From: Candidatus Aminicenantes bacterium UBA1061
GTDB lineage: Bacteria > Acidobacteriota > Aminicenantia > Aminicenantales > Saccharicenantaceae
DNA length: 35,921 nucleotides
Reading direction: 5' to 3'
Assembly (NCBI GenBank): GCA_002316315.1
Contig: DCDG01000049.1
Span: 1-35,921, forward strand
The translations under genes were made by a program, and so were the position numbers. Positions 24,300 to 32,565 of the stretch are shown one piece after another. Positions within the stretch are counted from its first letter, which is position 1, and each line of letters opens with the position of its first letter. The notes under the pieces were generated by a model. It was not told where the DNA came from and made no database searches. It was given only the letters and a program-made list of their open reading frames with translations.

Positions 24300-24966
24300 T
24301 GAGATTGCGGTTAAAAGCCTCATTTAAAAACAGTTTTTGCCAGAGTAGCTCGGGACGAATTGTCTCATTTACGGTTAAAGCAATAACCGGTATACCCTGC
24401 TTTGTAAGAAAAGAAAGAAGCGGTTTAGTTCTTTCCTCATAAAGGTGATAGCGATGACTTATCATCTCCGGGCGATCATCTGCTCGGCTGGTTCGGTCTC
24501 CATCCAGGTTGGCCAGAATCCTTCTAATCGAGATATCTTCGGGGCAGTCCAGGTTAACCGCCAGAACAATCCTGGTCAGGCCTTCTAACCAGGCAACCTG
24601 GCCCTCATGGCGGGGCAATCCGTTTAAAACCAGGATATCTGTTGCTGACGGGCTGTTCTTATTCAGAAAGTTTGTTAAAATCTTACGGGTCAGTTCCCGG
24701 TCAGACTCCTCAAACAAGATACCTTTTTCCACTGTCTGGCAGATGCGTTCTATTTCCTGAGAATCATAAGAGATTTGAAGCCCGTTCAGCCTGCCAGTTG
24801 GGACGGTTTGCTCTGACCAGGTTTCAAGTATGTGCCTTAATTCCTGACCAAAATCAAAGGATAGAAAGCGTCTGCCGCTTAGAAGTTGCCGACCGAGATA
24901 CTGGCTAAGGGGACTTTTACCCGCACCGGGCGGCCCGAGCAGCAAAAGGCTTTTAATTGCAGTCAT
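24289..24966 (-). CDS. adenylate-kinase-like nucleoside monophosphate kinase
   Basis: 225 residues with the adenylate kinase layout: a P-loop GPPGAGKS (11-18), an NMP-binding motif NGLPRHEGQ (115-123) where canonical enzymes read DGFPRT..Q, a short LID with RADD (161-164), and the conserved RYHLYEERTKPLL segment (Arg172). Catalytic arginines 119, 161 and 172 appear to be retained, but the Asp of DGFPR is Asn115. The LID has no zinc-binding cysteines. It is likely a divergent AMP or other nucleotide kinase, perhaps a second copy beside a standard adk elsewhere. The start at 24966 is upstream of a weak ribosome binding site. It converges with, and overlaps by 11 bases, the DUF1015 gene. Confidence 0.75.
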   Translation of the reverse strand: MTAIKSLLLLGPPGAGKSPLSQYLGRQLLSGRRFLSFDFGQELRHILETWSEQTVPTGRLNGLQISYDSQEIERICQTVEKGILFEESDRELTRKILTNFLNKNSPSATDILVLNGLPRHEGQVAWLEGLTRIVLAVNLDCPEDISIRRILANLDGDRTSRADDRPEMISHRYHLYEERTKPLLSFLTKQGIPVIALTVNETIRPELLWQKLFLNEAFNRNLING

Positions 24967-25039
24967 GCTTGTTGGCTTTAAAATTGGACCCTCACCCTCT
25001 TTATCTTATCCTCTGTATAACTTTCTCTAAAATAAGACC

Positions 25040-25113
25040 TGCGCCCGGCAGGGCTCGAACCTGCGGCCTTCTGATTCGTAGTCAGACGCTCTATCCAACT
25101 GAGCTACGGGCGC
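25040..25113 (-). tRNA. tRNA-Arg (anticodon ACG)
   Basis: A full cloverleaf folds on the minus strand, 74 bases including the discriminator A. The acceptor stem is GCGCCCG/CGGGCGC, the D arm GCTC...GAGC, the anticodon stem TCTGA/TCAGA with loop CTACGAA (anticodon ACG), and the T arm GCAGG TTCGAGC CCTGC. CCA is not encoded. A34 would be converted to inosine by TadA to read CGU, CGC and CGA. Confidence 0.96.
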
Positions 25114-25130
25114 TTAAAACAACTTGATTA

Positions 25131-25159
25131 ATATTAACCTAACAACCTAGTTTTTTCAA
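25131..25159 (-). promoter_or_regulatory. probable promoter of tRNA-Arg
   Basis: On the minus strand TTGAAA (25154-25159) and TAATAT (25131-25136) are 17 bases apart, just upstream of the tRNA 5' end at 25113. Confidence 0.45.
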
Positions 25160-25187
25160 TCATCAGACTCAATCCAGAGGTCAGGAC

Positions 25188-26189
25188 TTATCTGATCTTA
25201 AGCACTGCCGCCCCGTTTATCCGGCTGTGCTTAACAGCTTCAAGGGCTTCATTAGCTCTTTCTAAAGGAAAAATATGCACTTCTGTTCTGATGGGAATCT
25301 CAGCTGCGATTTTCAAAAATTCCATGCCATCCTGGCGGGTGGCATTAGCTACACTCTTAAGTGTCTTTTCATAGTAAAGGTGCTCTTCATAATCAAGTTC
25401 AGGCACCGGGCTTAGATAAATCCCGGCTAAGGCTACCGTCCCTCCCCTATCTACGACTTCTAAGGCCCGGCGGGCAATCTCTCCAACTGGGGCAAAGACA
25501 ATGGCCGCCTCAAGTTTCGCTGGCGGATCTTCAGAGGGCTGTCCAGCCCAGACTGCCCCCAGCTTCAAAGCCTGTTCCCGGTGCTCAGCTTTCCTGGAAA
25601 AAACATAAACCTGACTTCCCAGGTAATTGGCGACCTGGATGGTCACATGGGCAGAAGCTCCAAAACCAAATAATCCCAGCTTCTCGCCGGGCTTCAGGCC
25701 GCTAAGCCTCAAAGAGCGATAGCCAATGATGCCGGCACACAGAAGAGGAGCAGCCTGGTCATCAGGGAAATTTTCTGGCAATTTATAAGCAAACGATTCG
25801 GGCACAACTACCAGTTCAGCATAACCTCCATCTACATCATAACCTGTAAACTTAGCTTTATGGCAAAGGTTTTCTCTTTGAGTTAAACAGAAGTGGCAGT
25901 GCCCGCAGGTTTGATAGAGCCAGGCGCAACCAGCTCTCTCGCCAGTTTGAAAAAGTGTTACCTTTTCACCTGTCTTCTCTACCCATCCGACAACTTGATG
26001 ACCTGGAATTCTAGGTAGTCTGACGGAAGGCAGTTCTCCTTCAACTGTGTGTAAATCCGTATGGCAGACACCACAATATGATACCCTGATAAGAAGCTCG
26101 TCGGGCCCTGGTTTGGGCCAACTTACTTCTTTTAATTTTAGTGGCCGGCTCTCAATCGGGCTAAAGTCGCTCAGAACCATAGCTTTCAT
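25188..26189 (-). CDS. zinc-dependent alcohol dehydrogenase (CAD2/AdhP-like)
   Basis: 333 residues of the zinc MDR family, oxidising alcohols or reducing aldehydes with NAD(P). Catalytic zinc ligands are Cys42 in GVCHTDLH, His64 in PGHQVVG and Cys151 in PLLCAGIIGY. Structural zinc cysteines are Cys95, Cys98, Cys101 and Cys109. The nucleotide-binding motif is GLFGFGASAH. The GFGASAH loop, the LLCAGIIGYRSL segment and the SVANATRQDG segment are diagnostic of the CAD2-like subfamily. The residue after His64 is Gln rather than the usual Glu. A GGAGAGGG ribosome binding site precedes the ATG. The gene follows the YprB-like gene on the same strand with a 23-base gap, which suggests an operon without an obvious functional link. 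Confidence 0.92.
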   Translation of the reverse strand: MKAMVLSDFSPIESRPLKLKEVSWPKPGPDELLIRVSYCGVCHTDLHTVEGELPSVRLPRIPGHQVVGWVEKTGEKVTLFQTGERAGCAWLYQTCGHCHFCLTQRENLCHKAKFTGYDVDGGYAELVVVPESFAYKLPENFPDDQAAPLLCAGIIGYRSLRLSGLKPGEKLGLFGFGASAHVTIQVANYLGSQVYVFSRKAEHREQALKLGAVWAGQPSEDPPAKLEAAIVFAPVGEIARRALEVVDRGGTVALAGIYLSPVPELDYEEHLYYEKTLKSVANATRQDGMEFLKIAAEIPIRTEVHIFPLERANEALEAVKHSRINGAAVLKIR

Positions 26190-26212
26190 TCACCCTCTCC
26201 TTTCTCCGGGTA

Positions 26213-27529
26213 CTACCCGATTCTGTTCAGCTTTTTGGTCAGCCGGTCAACCCGCTTTTCAAAATCTTTCTCAAAAGCAGAATTGGCTTCCCGGGATAAG
26301 GCCAGCCCGTCCAGGGCAAATTTCAGGGCGACTTCTGGCTGTCTGAGCTGATGTTCATAATACATAGCCAGTTCCCGCCACGCTTCCAAATCTTCACTGT
26401 GCTGACTGAGATCTTCCCAGAGCGTAATTGATTTTTCCCATTCGCCGCATCTTTTGAAATAGAGGGCTAAATTTTTTTTGACCTTGACCGATAATTCAAA
26501 TGGTAGCTCCTGACTTAAAGCCTTTTCATACAGCTCGGCTGATTTCTTCTTTTCACCAGCTTTCTCCCAGATTTTTCCCAGGCCAAAAAGCTCCAGGCTA
26601 TCAATCTCTGTCTCCTGATTCTCAAGGCTTTGCCCGACAGTCAGAGCCCCGGCTACTACCACCCCATAAAGCGACATGATATCTTCCTGGTTATGATAGA
26701 GAATCGGCTCAATCAGGGAAAAATTCGCCGTTCTTAAATACTGAAAGTACCGCCAGGGGATTTCCTCCGAGGGAATATCTTCTGCCCGATCAGCTCCCAG
26801 ATGAGCCAGTGCCAGATTATAAAGCCGGCAGCTTTCATACTTATACTTCCAGAGATATCGGGCAGAAAATAAGAAATCAAGATGGGGCAAATCTGATAAA
26901 GGGCATCTCAGACGATTGAGAGTAAAGCGCGTTTCCAGTAAAGGCAGATCAAACCCTTTACCGTTATAAGAGATAACCGAGGTAAATTTTCTCTCCTGCA
27001 GGAGCTCCAGCAGCTCTCCCAGCATCTTAAATTCTGCGGCCAGATCATTGAGGAAAAATTGAACGACTTTAAACGCCTCCTGGTCAAAAAAGCCCAGCCC
27101 AATGAGGAAAGGTGTAGTGCCAGTTCCTCCGGCCAGGCCGGTAGTTTCAAGGTCAATAAAGACTGCGCCGTCCAGCGAAAGCTCTTTAAAGGCTTTGTCC
27201 CGGCTCAGAAGATGAAGAACCTGCCCTGGTATGTTTAAACCAAGAGAAATAGGTATCTGGCCATAGCTCGAATTGAGCCTGAAACTATTTTCAAGGACTA
27301 AGAAAGGCTGATGAGGCAAGTTCGAGACAGCTTGATGATCAATCCTGTCCACTCCCGCTTTTTTTTCTGGCTCTTTTTGTCTGGAAAGAGCCAGTAACTT
27401 TTCTAACTTCTCCCTGGTGTTCAGATTTTTCTGAGATTCTATGTTTTTCCACAGCTCCTTGATTTTATCCGGCTGCTCCTGTCTGGCTGTCTTTTTTCTT
27501 AACTGTTCCCTCAAGTCATCCAGGTCCAT
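26213..27529 (-). CDS. YprB-like DEDD exonuclease with C-terminal TPR region
   Basis: 438 residues. An N-terminal helical region (1-110) precedes an RNase H-like DEDD 3'-5' exonuclease domain of the YprB type: Asp126 and Glu128 in FIDLETTGL, Asp194 in SYNGKGFDLPLLETRF and Asp283 in YHNQEDIMSLYG. All four acidic residues are present. A C-terminal TPR-like repeat region (about 310-425) follows, with patterns such as AELYEKALSQ and WRELAMYYEH. In Bacillus yprB is beside the helicase gene yprA; no helicase gene is near here. The nuclease is cytoplasmic and probably acts on single-stranded DNA or RNA. The start has AGGCAGG upstream. Confidence 0.83.
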   Translation of the reverse strand: MDLDDLREQLRKKTARQEQPDKIKELWKNIESQKNLNTREKLEKLLALSRQKEPEKKAGVDRIDHQAVSNLPHQPFLVLENSFRLNSSYGQIPISLGLNIPGQVLHLLSRDKAFKELSLDGAVFIDLETTGLAGGTGTTPFLIGLGFFDQEAFKVVQFFLNDLAAEFKMLGELLELLQERKFTSVISYNGKGFDLPLLETRFTLNRLRCPLSDLPHLDFLFSARYLWKYKYESCRLYNLALAHLGADRAEDIPSEEIPWRYFQYLRTANFSLIEPILYHNQEDIMSLYGVVVAGALTVGQSLENQETEIDSLELFGLGKIWEKAGEKKKSAELYEKALSQELPFELSVKVKKNLALYFKRCGEWEKSITLWEDLSQHSEDLEAWRELAMYYEHQLRQPEVALKFALDGLALSREANSAFEKDFEKRVDRLTKKLNRIG

Positions 27530-27569
27530 CTGCCTGCCTTTTCAGTCGTACTATAAACGAGACTTTTTT

Positions 27570-27599
27570 ATTTTAGCCTAAAAAACTTTTTACTGTCAT
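27570..27599 (-). promoter_or_regulatory. possible promoter of the YprB-like gene
   Basis: On the minus strand ATGACA (27594-27599) and TAAAAT (27570-27575) are 18 bases apart, each with five of six consensus matches, in the divergent gap shared with rhaB. Confidence 0.45.
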
Positions 27600-27653
27600 C
27601 ATTATATCACTTATAATAAAAAATGAATGAAAGCCGCCTCCCGGATAAGTGAT

Positions 27654-27681
27654 TTGCCATTCCCGAGTGGCATTTTATATT
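27654..27681 (+). promoter_or_regulatory. probable promoter of rhaB
   Basis: TTGCCA (27654-27659) and TATATT (27676-27681) are 16 bases apart, each matching five of six consensus bases. A TGCCA/TGGCA inverted repeat spans the -35 and spacer (27655-27672). Confidence 0.55.
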
Positions 27682-27683
27682 TA

Positions 27684-27699
27684 GATTAAACGATTAATC
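27684..27699 (+). promoter_or_regulatory. operator-like palindrome at the rhaB start site
   Basis: GATTAAACGATTAATC is a 16-base even palindrome centred on CG with a single mismatched pair. A central CG is typical of LacI-family operators. It begins two bases after the -10 element, where a repressor would block transcription, and lies 23 bases before the rhaB ATG. No regulator gene is in the window. Confidence 0.4.
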
Positions 27700-27722
27700 A
27701 TACGTTCAAGAGGACAGCATCC

Positions 27723-29213
27723 ATGTGTGCTGAGTATTATATGGCCTTTGACCTGGGGGCTGAAAGCGGGCGGGCCATGCTTGGTTCCCTGGCTGATGAC
27801 AAAATCAGACTGACCGAACTACATCGCTTTCCCTCCCGGTTGATCTGCAGTCAGTACAACCTTCACTGGGATGTTTACTACCTTTTTGAAGAAATAAGGC
27901 AGGTCCTGGAAAAAATCCGGCGTCAGGGTCTGAGGCTAAACAGCCTGGGAATTGATACCTGGGGAGTTGATTTTGGTCTGATAGATAAGAGAGGCCAGAT
28001 TCTCGGCCTGCCTTTCTGCTATCGAGATAAAACCTTTCCTCGAGCAGCAGAGGATTACCTGCGGGAATTTTCAGGAGAAAAACTTTATCAGCTAACAGGC
28101 ATTCAATTCATGCCTTTTAATACCATTTTTCAGCTCTATGCCCTTCAGGAGGAAAATCCTGTCTGGCTGGAACTGGCTGACCAAATGCTTTTTATGCCCG
28201 ACCTGCTCAACTTCCTTTTAACTGGAATCAAAGCTACTGATCTGACCATTGCCTCTACCTCCCAGCTATTATCTCCGTTCAGCCGTCAGTGGTTACCCCA
28301 GCTTCTTGAACGGATGGGAGTACCAAGCCAGCTGTTACCAGAAATAAACCAGCCCGGGCAAATTCTCGGTCGACTTTCACCCTGGCTAGTAGAGGACGGC
28401 CTACCTGATGTCCAGGTCGTTCAGGTGGCCGGTCACGATACAGCTTCGGCTGTGGCCGCCGTCCCCGCAGAAAGAGATAGCTGGCTTTACATCAGCTCAG
28501 GTACCTGGTCACTCATCGGAGTTGAACTTCCTGAGCCTGTGATTAATGCGCGTTCTTTCCAGGCTAATTTTACCAATGAAAGCGGTCTGGGAAAGACTAT
28601 CCGGTTTCTGAAGAATGTCACCGGCCTGTGGCTTCTTCAGCAATGCCGGAAAACCTGGTCTCAAAGGGAAGAATTAACCTATGAGCAACTGGCCGAAATG
28701 GCTGATAAAGCCAGGCCGTTTGAGCTCTTTCTTGATCCCGATGCAGCTGAATTTCTTAATCCGGGAAATATGGTCGAGGCTATAACTGATTATGCCCGCC
28801 GGACGGGGCAGGCCATTCCGTCTGAACCAGGAGCAATGACACGAGCTATTCTTGAAAGCCTGGCTTTAAAGTACCGGCTGGTGATGGAGGACCTCGAGGA
28901 TCTAACCGGCCAGAACTTTAAGGTCATTCATATCATCGGCGGGGGTTCAAAGAACGCTCTGTTAAATCAATTTACAGCCGAGGCAACGGGTAAACTGGTT
29001 TTAGCTGGGCCAGAGGAAGCTACCGCTGTCGGGAATATCCTGATTCAAGCTATGGCTGCCGGCCAGCTTGACGACCGGCAGGAGCTAAGGAAAATTGTCA
29101 GGCAATCCTTTGAAATAAAAGAATTCAGGCCGCGTTCAGTGGAAATATGGGAAAAAGCCCTTGCTGAGTTTAAGGCCAGGCTGGCCGATGCCGGGACAAA
29201 CAACCCTGCCTAA
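27723..29213 (+). CDS. rhaB: L-rhamnulokinase
   Basis: 496 residues of the FGGY carbohydrate kinase family, phosphorylating L-rhamnulose at C1 with ATP. The N-terminal phosphate-binding motif FDLGAESGRAMLG, the sugar-site region GIDTWGVDFGLID, the catalytic Asp239 in AGHDTASAV and the second ATP motif ISSGTWSLIGVE are present. The GAESGR and VAGHDTASAVAAVP patterns distinguish RhaB from xylulose and glycerol kinases. GAGGA about ten bases before the ATG is the ribosome binding site. It is first in the rhamnose region and has its own promoter with an operator-like palindrome. It is followed by rhaA after 86 bases. Confidence 0.94.
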   Translation: MCAEYYMAFDLGAESGRAMLGSLADDKIRLTELHRFPSRLICSQYNLHWDVYYLFEEIRQVLEKIRRQGLRLNSLGIDTWGVDFGLIDKRGQILGLPFCYRDKTFPRAAEDYLREFSGEKLYQLTGIQFMPFNTIFQLYALQEENPVWLELADQMLFMPDLLNFLLTGIKATDLTIASTSQLLSPFSRQWLPQLLERMGVPSQLLPEINQPGQILGRLSPWLVEDGLPDVQVVQVAGHDTASAVAAVPAERDSWLYISSGTWSLIGVELPEPVINARSFQANFTNESGLGKTIRFLKNVTGLWLLQQCRKTWSQREELTYEQLAEMADKARPFELFLDPDAAEFLNPGNMVEAITDYARRTGQAIPSEPGAMTRAILESLALKYRLVMEDLEDLTGQNFKVIHIIGGGSKNALLNQFTAEATGKLVLAGPEEATAVGNILIQAMAAGQLDDRQELRKIVRQSFEIKEFRPRSVEIWEKALAEFKARLADAGTNNPA

Positions 29214-29225
29214 ATAAAACTGGAG

Positions 29226-29264
29226 TTAGCCTGGCTTTTTACTCCCTTGACAGAAGCCAGCTAA
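29226..29264 (+). promoter_or_regulatory. inverted repeat spanning the rhaA -35 region
   Basis: TTAGCCTGGCTT (29226-29237) and AAGCCAGCTAA (29254-29264) are complementary over eleven pairs with one bulged base. The 16-base loop contains the -35 hexamer at 29247-29252. It could be an operator on DNA or a hairpin in read-through RNA from rhaB; there is no T run, so it is not a standard terminator. Confidence 0.35.
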
Positions 29265-29274
29265 AAATTATAAG
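29247..29274 (+). promoter_or_regulatory. promoter of rhaA
   Basis: A perfect TTGACA (29247-29252) and TATAAG (29269-29274) are 16 bases apart, about 25 bases before the rhaA start codon. Confidence 0.62.
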
Positions 29275-29299
29275 AACTTAGTGGTGAGGAGGGTTGTTT

Positions 29300-30565
29300 A
29301 TGGATTACACGTCAGTAGAAAAAAAATACAATGAAGCCCGGGAGAAACTGGCCGAAACAGGAGTCAAGGCTGATGAGGCTTTGCAAAAGCTCGAAGCCTA
29401 TCAGCTGTCCATTCACTGCTGGCAGGGAGATGACCTTAGAGGCTTTGAACAGGCCACCTCAGAGCTAACCGGTTCAGGTTTGCAGGTTACCGGTAATTAT
29501 CCTGGCAGACCAAGAAATGTAGAGGAGCTCAGACAGGATCTGGAGAAAGCCCTATCTTTAATCCCCGGGCGCCATCGTCTTAATCTTCATTCTATTTACG
29601 GGGAATTTGATGGCCCTGTTGAAAGGAATGAGTATGAACCAGGCCATTTTCGAGGTTGGTTAGAATGGGCTAAAGCTCTTAATCTGAAGCTTGATTTTAA
29701 TGCCACCTGTTTTGCTCATCCAAAGGCCGCTTCTGGTTTAACCCTGAGTCATCCGAAAAAAGAAATAAGAAAATTCTGGATAGAGCATGTTAAGGCCTGC
29801 CGGAAAATAGCTGCTTTCTTCGGGCGTGAGCTCAAATCTTACTCGATTCATAATCTGTGGATACCCGATGGGCTGAAGGATTGGCCGGCTAATCGCTGGC
29901 TTTACCGGCATTTACTTTTTGAGTCCCTCGAGGAAATATTTGAAACTGAATACAGTCAGACCCAGCTTAAGGATTCACTGGAAAGCAAGCTGTTCGGCTT
30001 AGGGAGTGAGGCTTATGTCGTTGGTTCTCATGAATTCTATTTAAGTTATGCCCAGAAAAAGGGCAAGATGATTTGCCTTGATCTCGGACATTTTCATCCG
30101 ACCGAATCAATACCTGACAAAATTTCAGGCCTTATGACCGGCGGTGGCGAGCTGCTTCTCCATTTCAGCCGGGGGATAAGGTGGGATTCAGACCATGTCG
30201 TTTTGCTTAACGATGATATAGAGGCTCTGTGCGAGGAGGTTGTGGCTGTTCCTAATCCAGAAAGGATACATTTAGCCCTCGACTATTTTGATGCCTCCAT
30301 GAATCGGGTTGGAGCCTGGGTCCTAGGAGCCAGGGCGGTAGAGCGGGGCCTGCTCAGAGCACTTCTTCTGCCTAAAAAACAGCTGGAAGAAGCTGAACTC
30401 AAAGGAGATAATCTGGAAAAACTTTACTGGCGGCAGTACGCCCGGGATTTACCTTTTGGTGCGGTCTGGGACTATTATTGCCTGACGAATGATATCCCTC
30501 TGGAAAGCCAGTGGCTGGAGAAAATCAAAGAATATGAAAAGGCTGTCCTGCACCAGAGAGATTAA
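29300..30565 (+). CDS. rhaA: L-rhamnose isomerase
   Basis: 421 residues from the ATG chosen because GGAGGG lies six bases upstream; the frame also opens at a TTG two codons earlier. The enzyme interconverts L-rhamnose and L-rhamnulose on a metal-dependent TIM barrel. Visible family motifs are SIHCWQGDDLRGFE near the N-terminus, LNLHSIYGEF, LDFNATCFAHPKA, the metal-ligand region with GSHEFYLSYA, CLDLGHFHPTE, and FSRGIRWDSDHVV. RhaA, not xylose isomerase, is indicated by the HCWQGDD and RWDSDHV motifs. Its product is the substrate of the upstream kinase. It has its own promoter, so it may be expressed separately from rhaB. Confidence 0.95.
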   Translation: MDYTSVEKKYNEAREKLAETGVKADEALQKLEAYQLSIHCWQGDDLRGFEQATSELTGSGLQVTGNYPGRPRNVEELRQDLEKALSLIPGRHRLNLHSIYGEFDGPVERNEYEPGHFRGWLEWAKALNLKLDFNATCFAHPKAASGLTLSHPKKEIRKFWIEHVKACRKIAAFFGRELKSYSIHNLWIPDGLKDWPANRWLYRHLLFESLEEIFETEYSQTQLKDSLESKLFGLGSEAYVVGSHEFYLSYAQKKGKMICLDLGHFHPTESIPDKISGLMTGGGELLLHFSRGIRWDSDHVVLLNDDIEALCEEVVAVPNPERIHLALDYFDASMNRVGAWVLGARAVERGLLRALLLPKKQLEEAELKGDNLEKLYWRQYARDLPFGAVWDYYCLTNDIPLESQWLEKIKEYEKAVLHQRD

Positions 30566-30658
30566 AACTGTTCTTCAGGCTGACTGCTCTGCTGTCACCT
30601 GCCAACTTCCAGGACAAGGCTGGAGAGTGGAAGAGTGATGGCCAGAAACAGATTGAGT

Positions 30659-30688
30659 TTGACTGAGTCTTCTATCATAGATTAAACT
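30659..30688 (+). promoter_or_regulatory. possible promoter of the HEAT/HD-GYP pair with an overlapping palindrome
   Basis: TTGACT (30659-30664) and TAAACT (30683-30688) are 18 bases apart. The -10 is overlapped by GATTA-AAC-TAATC (30680-30692). Its left part, TAGATTAAAC, is identical over ten bases to the left part of the rhaB operator-like site. Confidence 0.4.
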
Positions 30689-30710
30689 AATCAGGCAAGG
30701 GTTAAGCATT

Positions 30711-32558
30711 ATGTTTTCTGAAGACAGAACTCCGGGAAATCAGATTGAGGAAGAAAAAACTGATCCACAGGCCGTCCAGAAGGTCAAAGAGCTGGTTTTG
30801 TCTCTGACCAATACCATCTCTGCCCTTAAAATTTTCCCGGCCGCGCACGCATCAGCCATTCATTTCCGCCAGGACTTTATCTCCAGGTTGAAAGCTTTTC
30901 TCAACGAATATCAGAGACTTGAACTAGGTATCAGCGAATTTGGCTTTTATTATCAGGACAAACTGGTCTATCAGGACGAAATTTCCAGCAAGAGCCTGCC
31001 ATTTTTTTTCTTTAAGGATGGTTTGCGCCTGCTGGCTTTTTATCAGGGAATGGATGATGAGGAAATAAACGATTTCCTGGAAATCATCAGAATTGAATCA
31101 GCCAAGCAGGCAGATGAATCAGATGTGGTTAACGCCCTCTGGCTAAAGGATTTTTCCAATCTTCAATATTATGCACCTGAAGAATTTATTGAAAACCGGA
31201 TTCTGGAGGAAAGAACCGAAAGCCTTTCGAAACGTGGTCTGCAAATTATTCCTCAGGAGCTGGCCGGGAAAGTGGTAGATGTTAAGGTCAATCGCCAGGA
31301 GCTTTTTTCTGGACAGCTGGAGCTAAGACCTGAAGAAAAACAGGCTGTCAATTCTTTCGTCGATGAAGAGTTGCCTGAACTGCCGGAAAACTGGCAGCAG
31401 AACTTTGCCTTTGAGGTTGATGGCGGGGAGAGCAGCCCGGCAGTCAGCCTGGCCGGAAAGTTGCCGGTCTCCTTGAAATTAACCGGAGAAGAGCTTGGTG
31501 AGCTCAATCGTCTGCTTGAAAGAAACAGAAATCTGTCGCCTGAAGAAGAATTTATGAATCTCATGATGGAAATTATGGCTCTCGGAGAGAACGAAGAGCA
31601 ATTTACCGCCAACCTCAATATTCTGGAGGATTTCTATTTTGAAAATATCAAAAATGGGCATTTTAATATTCCAATCATTTTAAATAAAAAGATAAAAGAA
31701 CTCCGGGAATTGCTGTCTTCCAGCTCGGGTAACCAGGCCTTATGGCTGGATGATTTTCTGGCCAGAACATCAGATTTAAAAATTCTTGATGAGATCAGAA
31801 AACTTGTTGACGATAAAGTTGAGTTAAATTATGAGGCCCTGTATGAATATCTGAGCCAGTTTGGGCAGGCAGCCATTCCCTTTCTGGCAGAAATGTATGA
31901 GAAAGTGGAAGATCAGGGTTTCAGAAACCGTATTAAGGGCTTTTTCCAGGAGAACATAGCCACCGAGCCTGGAATTATTGCTTCTCAGATAGATGATCAG
32001 AAGCCGCAGCTAAGCGGCGTCATCATCGAAATAATGCAGGAACAGCCGGCCCAGAAAATCATCCCGTTTTTCACCGCTTTTCTGACCTTGAGCAGCCGTG
32101 ATTTAAAATTAAAGGCCATAGATGCCCTGTCTTTGTTTCATGATGAGCTGGCTAATAAAATCCTGATGGCCTTCATGAATGATAAGGACCAGGAAGTCAG
32201 ATTAAAAGCTACCACCAATTTGAAGTTTCTCGGCGATACTTCCCGCCTTGGTCAGCTGATGGCCGAGGTCTTCACCCCTAAATTCAGAGCCAGAAGCTTT
32301 GAAGAAAAAAAGGCTCTGTTTGAGTTTCTTGGCCGGACAAAAAGCGAGGAAGCCTTTAAGTTTCTCAAAAAGATATTTTTAAAAAAATCATGGCGGCGAA
32401 GTACAACTGAGTTGAAGATCTGTGCTGTAGCCAGTCTGGAAAAGATGGGCTCGAAAGAAGCTGTTAGTCTTTTAAGACGCGGAGAACACTTTTTTAACCG
32501 CCGGGTGCGGGAAGCCTCAGCCGAAGCTCTGGTCCGGCTGACTATGAAACTTTCTTGA
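30711..32558 (+). CDS. HEAT-repeat protein with an N-terminal module shared with the next gene
   Basis: 615 residues, no signal peptide or transmembrane segment, so cytoplasmic. An N-terminal domain (about 22-130) has the pattern ALKIFPAAH...L...L......LELGIS.FGFYYQDKLVY...GLRLLAFYQGMDDEEINDFLEII. A middle acidic linker follows (about 160-260), then an alpha-helical region (about 265-400) and HEAT-like repeats (about 400-615; for example DALSLFHDELANKIL and EVRLKATTNLKFLG). HEAT repeats are protein-interaction solenoids. The stop is seven bases before the HD-GYP gene, so they form a two-gene unit. AAGGG nine bases upstream serves as ribosome binding site. The function is unknown; a scaffold or partner for the HD-GYP protein is inference. 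Confidence 0.78.
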   Translation: MFSEDRTPGNQIEEEKTDPQAVQKVKELVLSLTNTISALKIFPAAHASAIHFRQDFISRLKAFLNEYQRLELGISEFGFYYQDKLVYQDEISSKSLPFFFFKDGLRLLAFYQGMDDEEINDFLEIIRIESAKQADESDVVNALWLKDFSNLQYYAPEEFIENRILEERTESLSKRGLQIIPQELAGKVVDVKVNRQELFSGQLELRPEEKQAVNSFVDEELPELPENWQQNFAFEVDGGESSPAVSLAGKLPVSLKLTGEELGELNRLLERNRNLSPEEEFMNLMMEIMALGENEEQFTANLNILEDFYFENIKNGHFNIPIILNKKIKELRELLSSSSGNQALWLDDFLARTSDLKILDEIRKLVDDKVELNYEALYEYLSQFGQAAIPFLAEMYEKVEDQGFRNRIKGFFQENIATEPGIIASQIDDQKPQLSGVIIEIMQEQPAQKIIPFFTAFLTLSSRDLKLKAIDALSLFHDELANKILMAFMNDKDQEVRLKATTNLKFLGDTSRLGQLMAEVFTPKFRARSFEEKKALFEFLGRTKSEEAFKFLKKIFLKKSWRRSTTELKICAVASLEKMGSKEAVSLLRRGEHFFNRRVREASAEALVRLTMKLS

Positions 32559-32565
32559 GGCAAAG

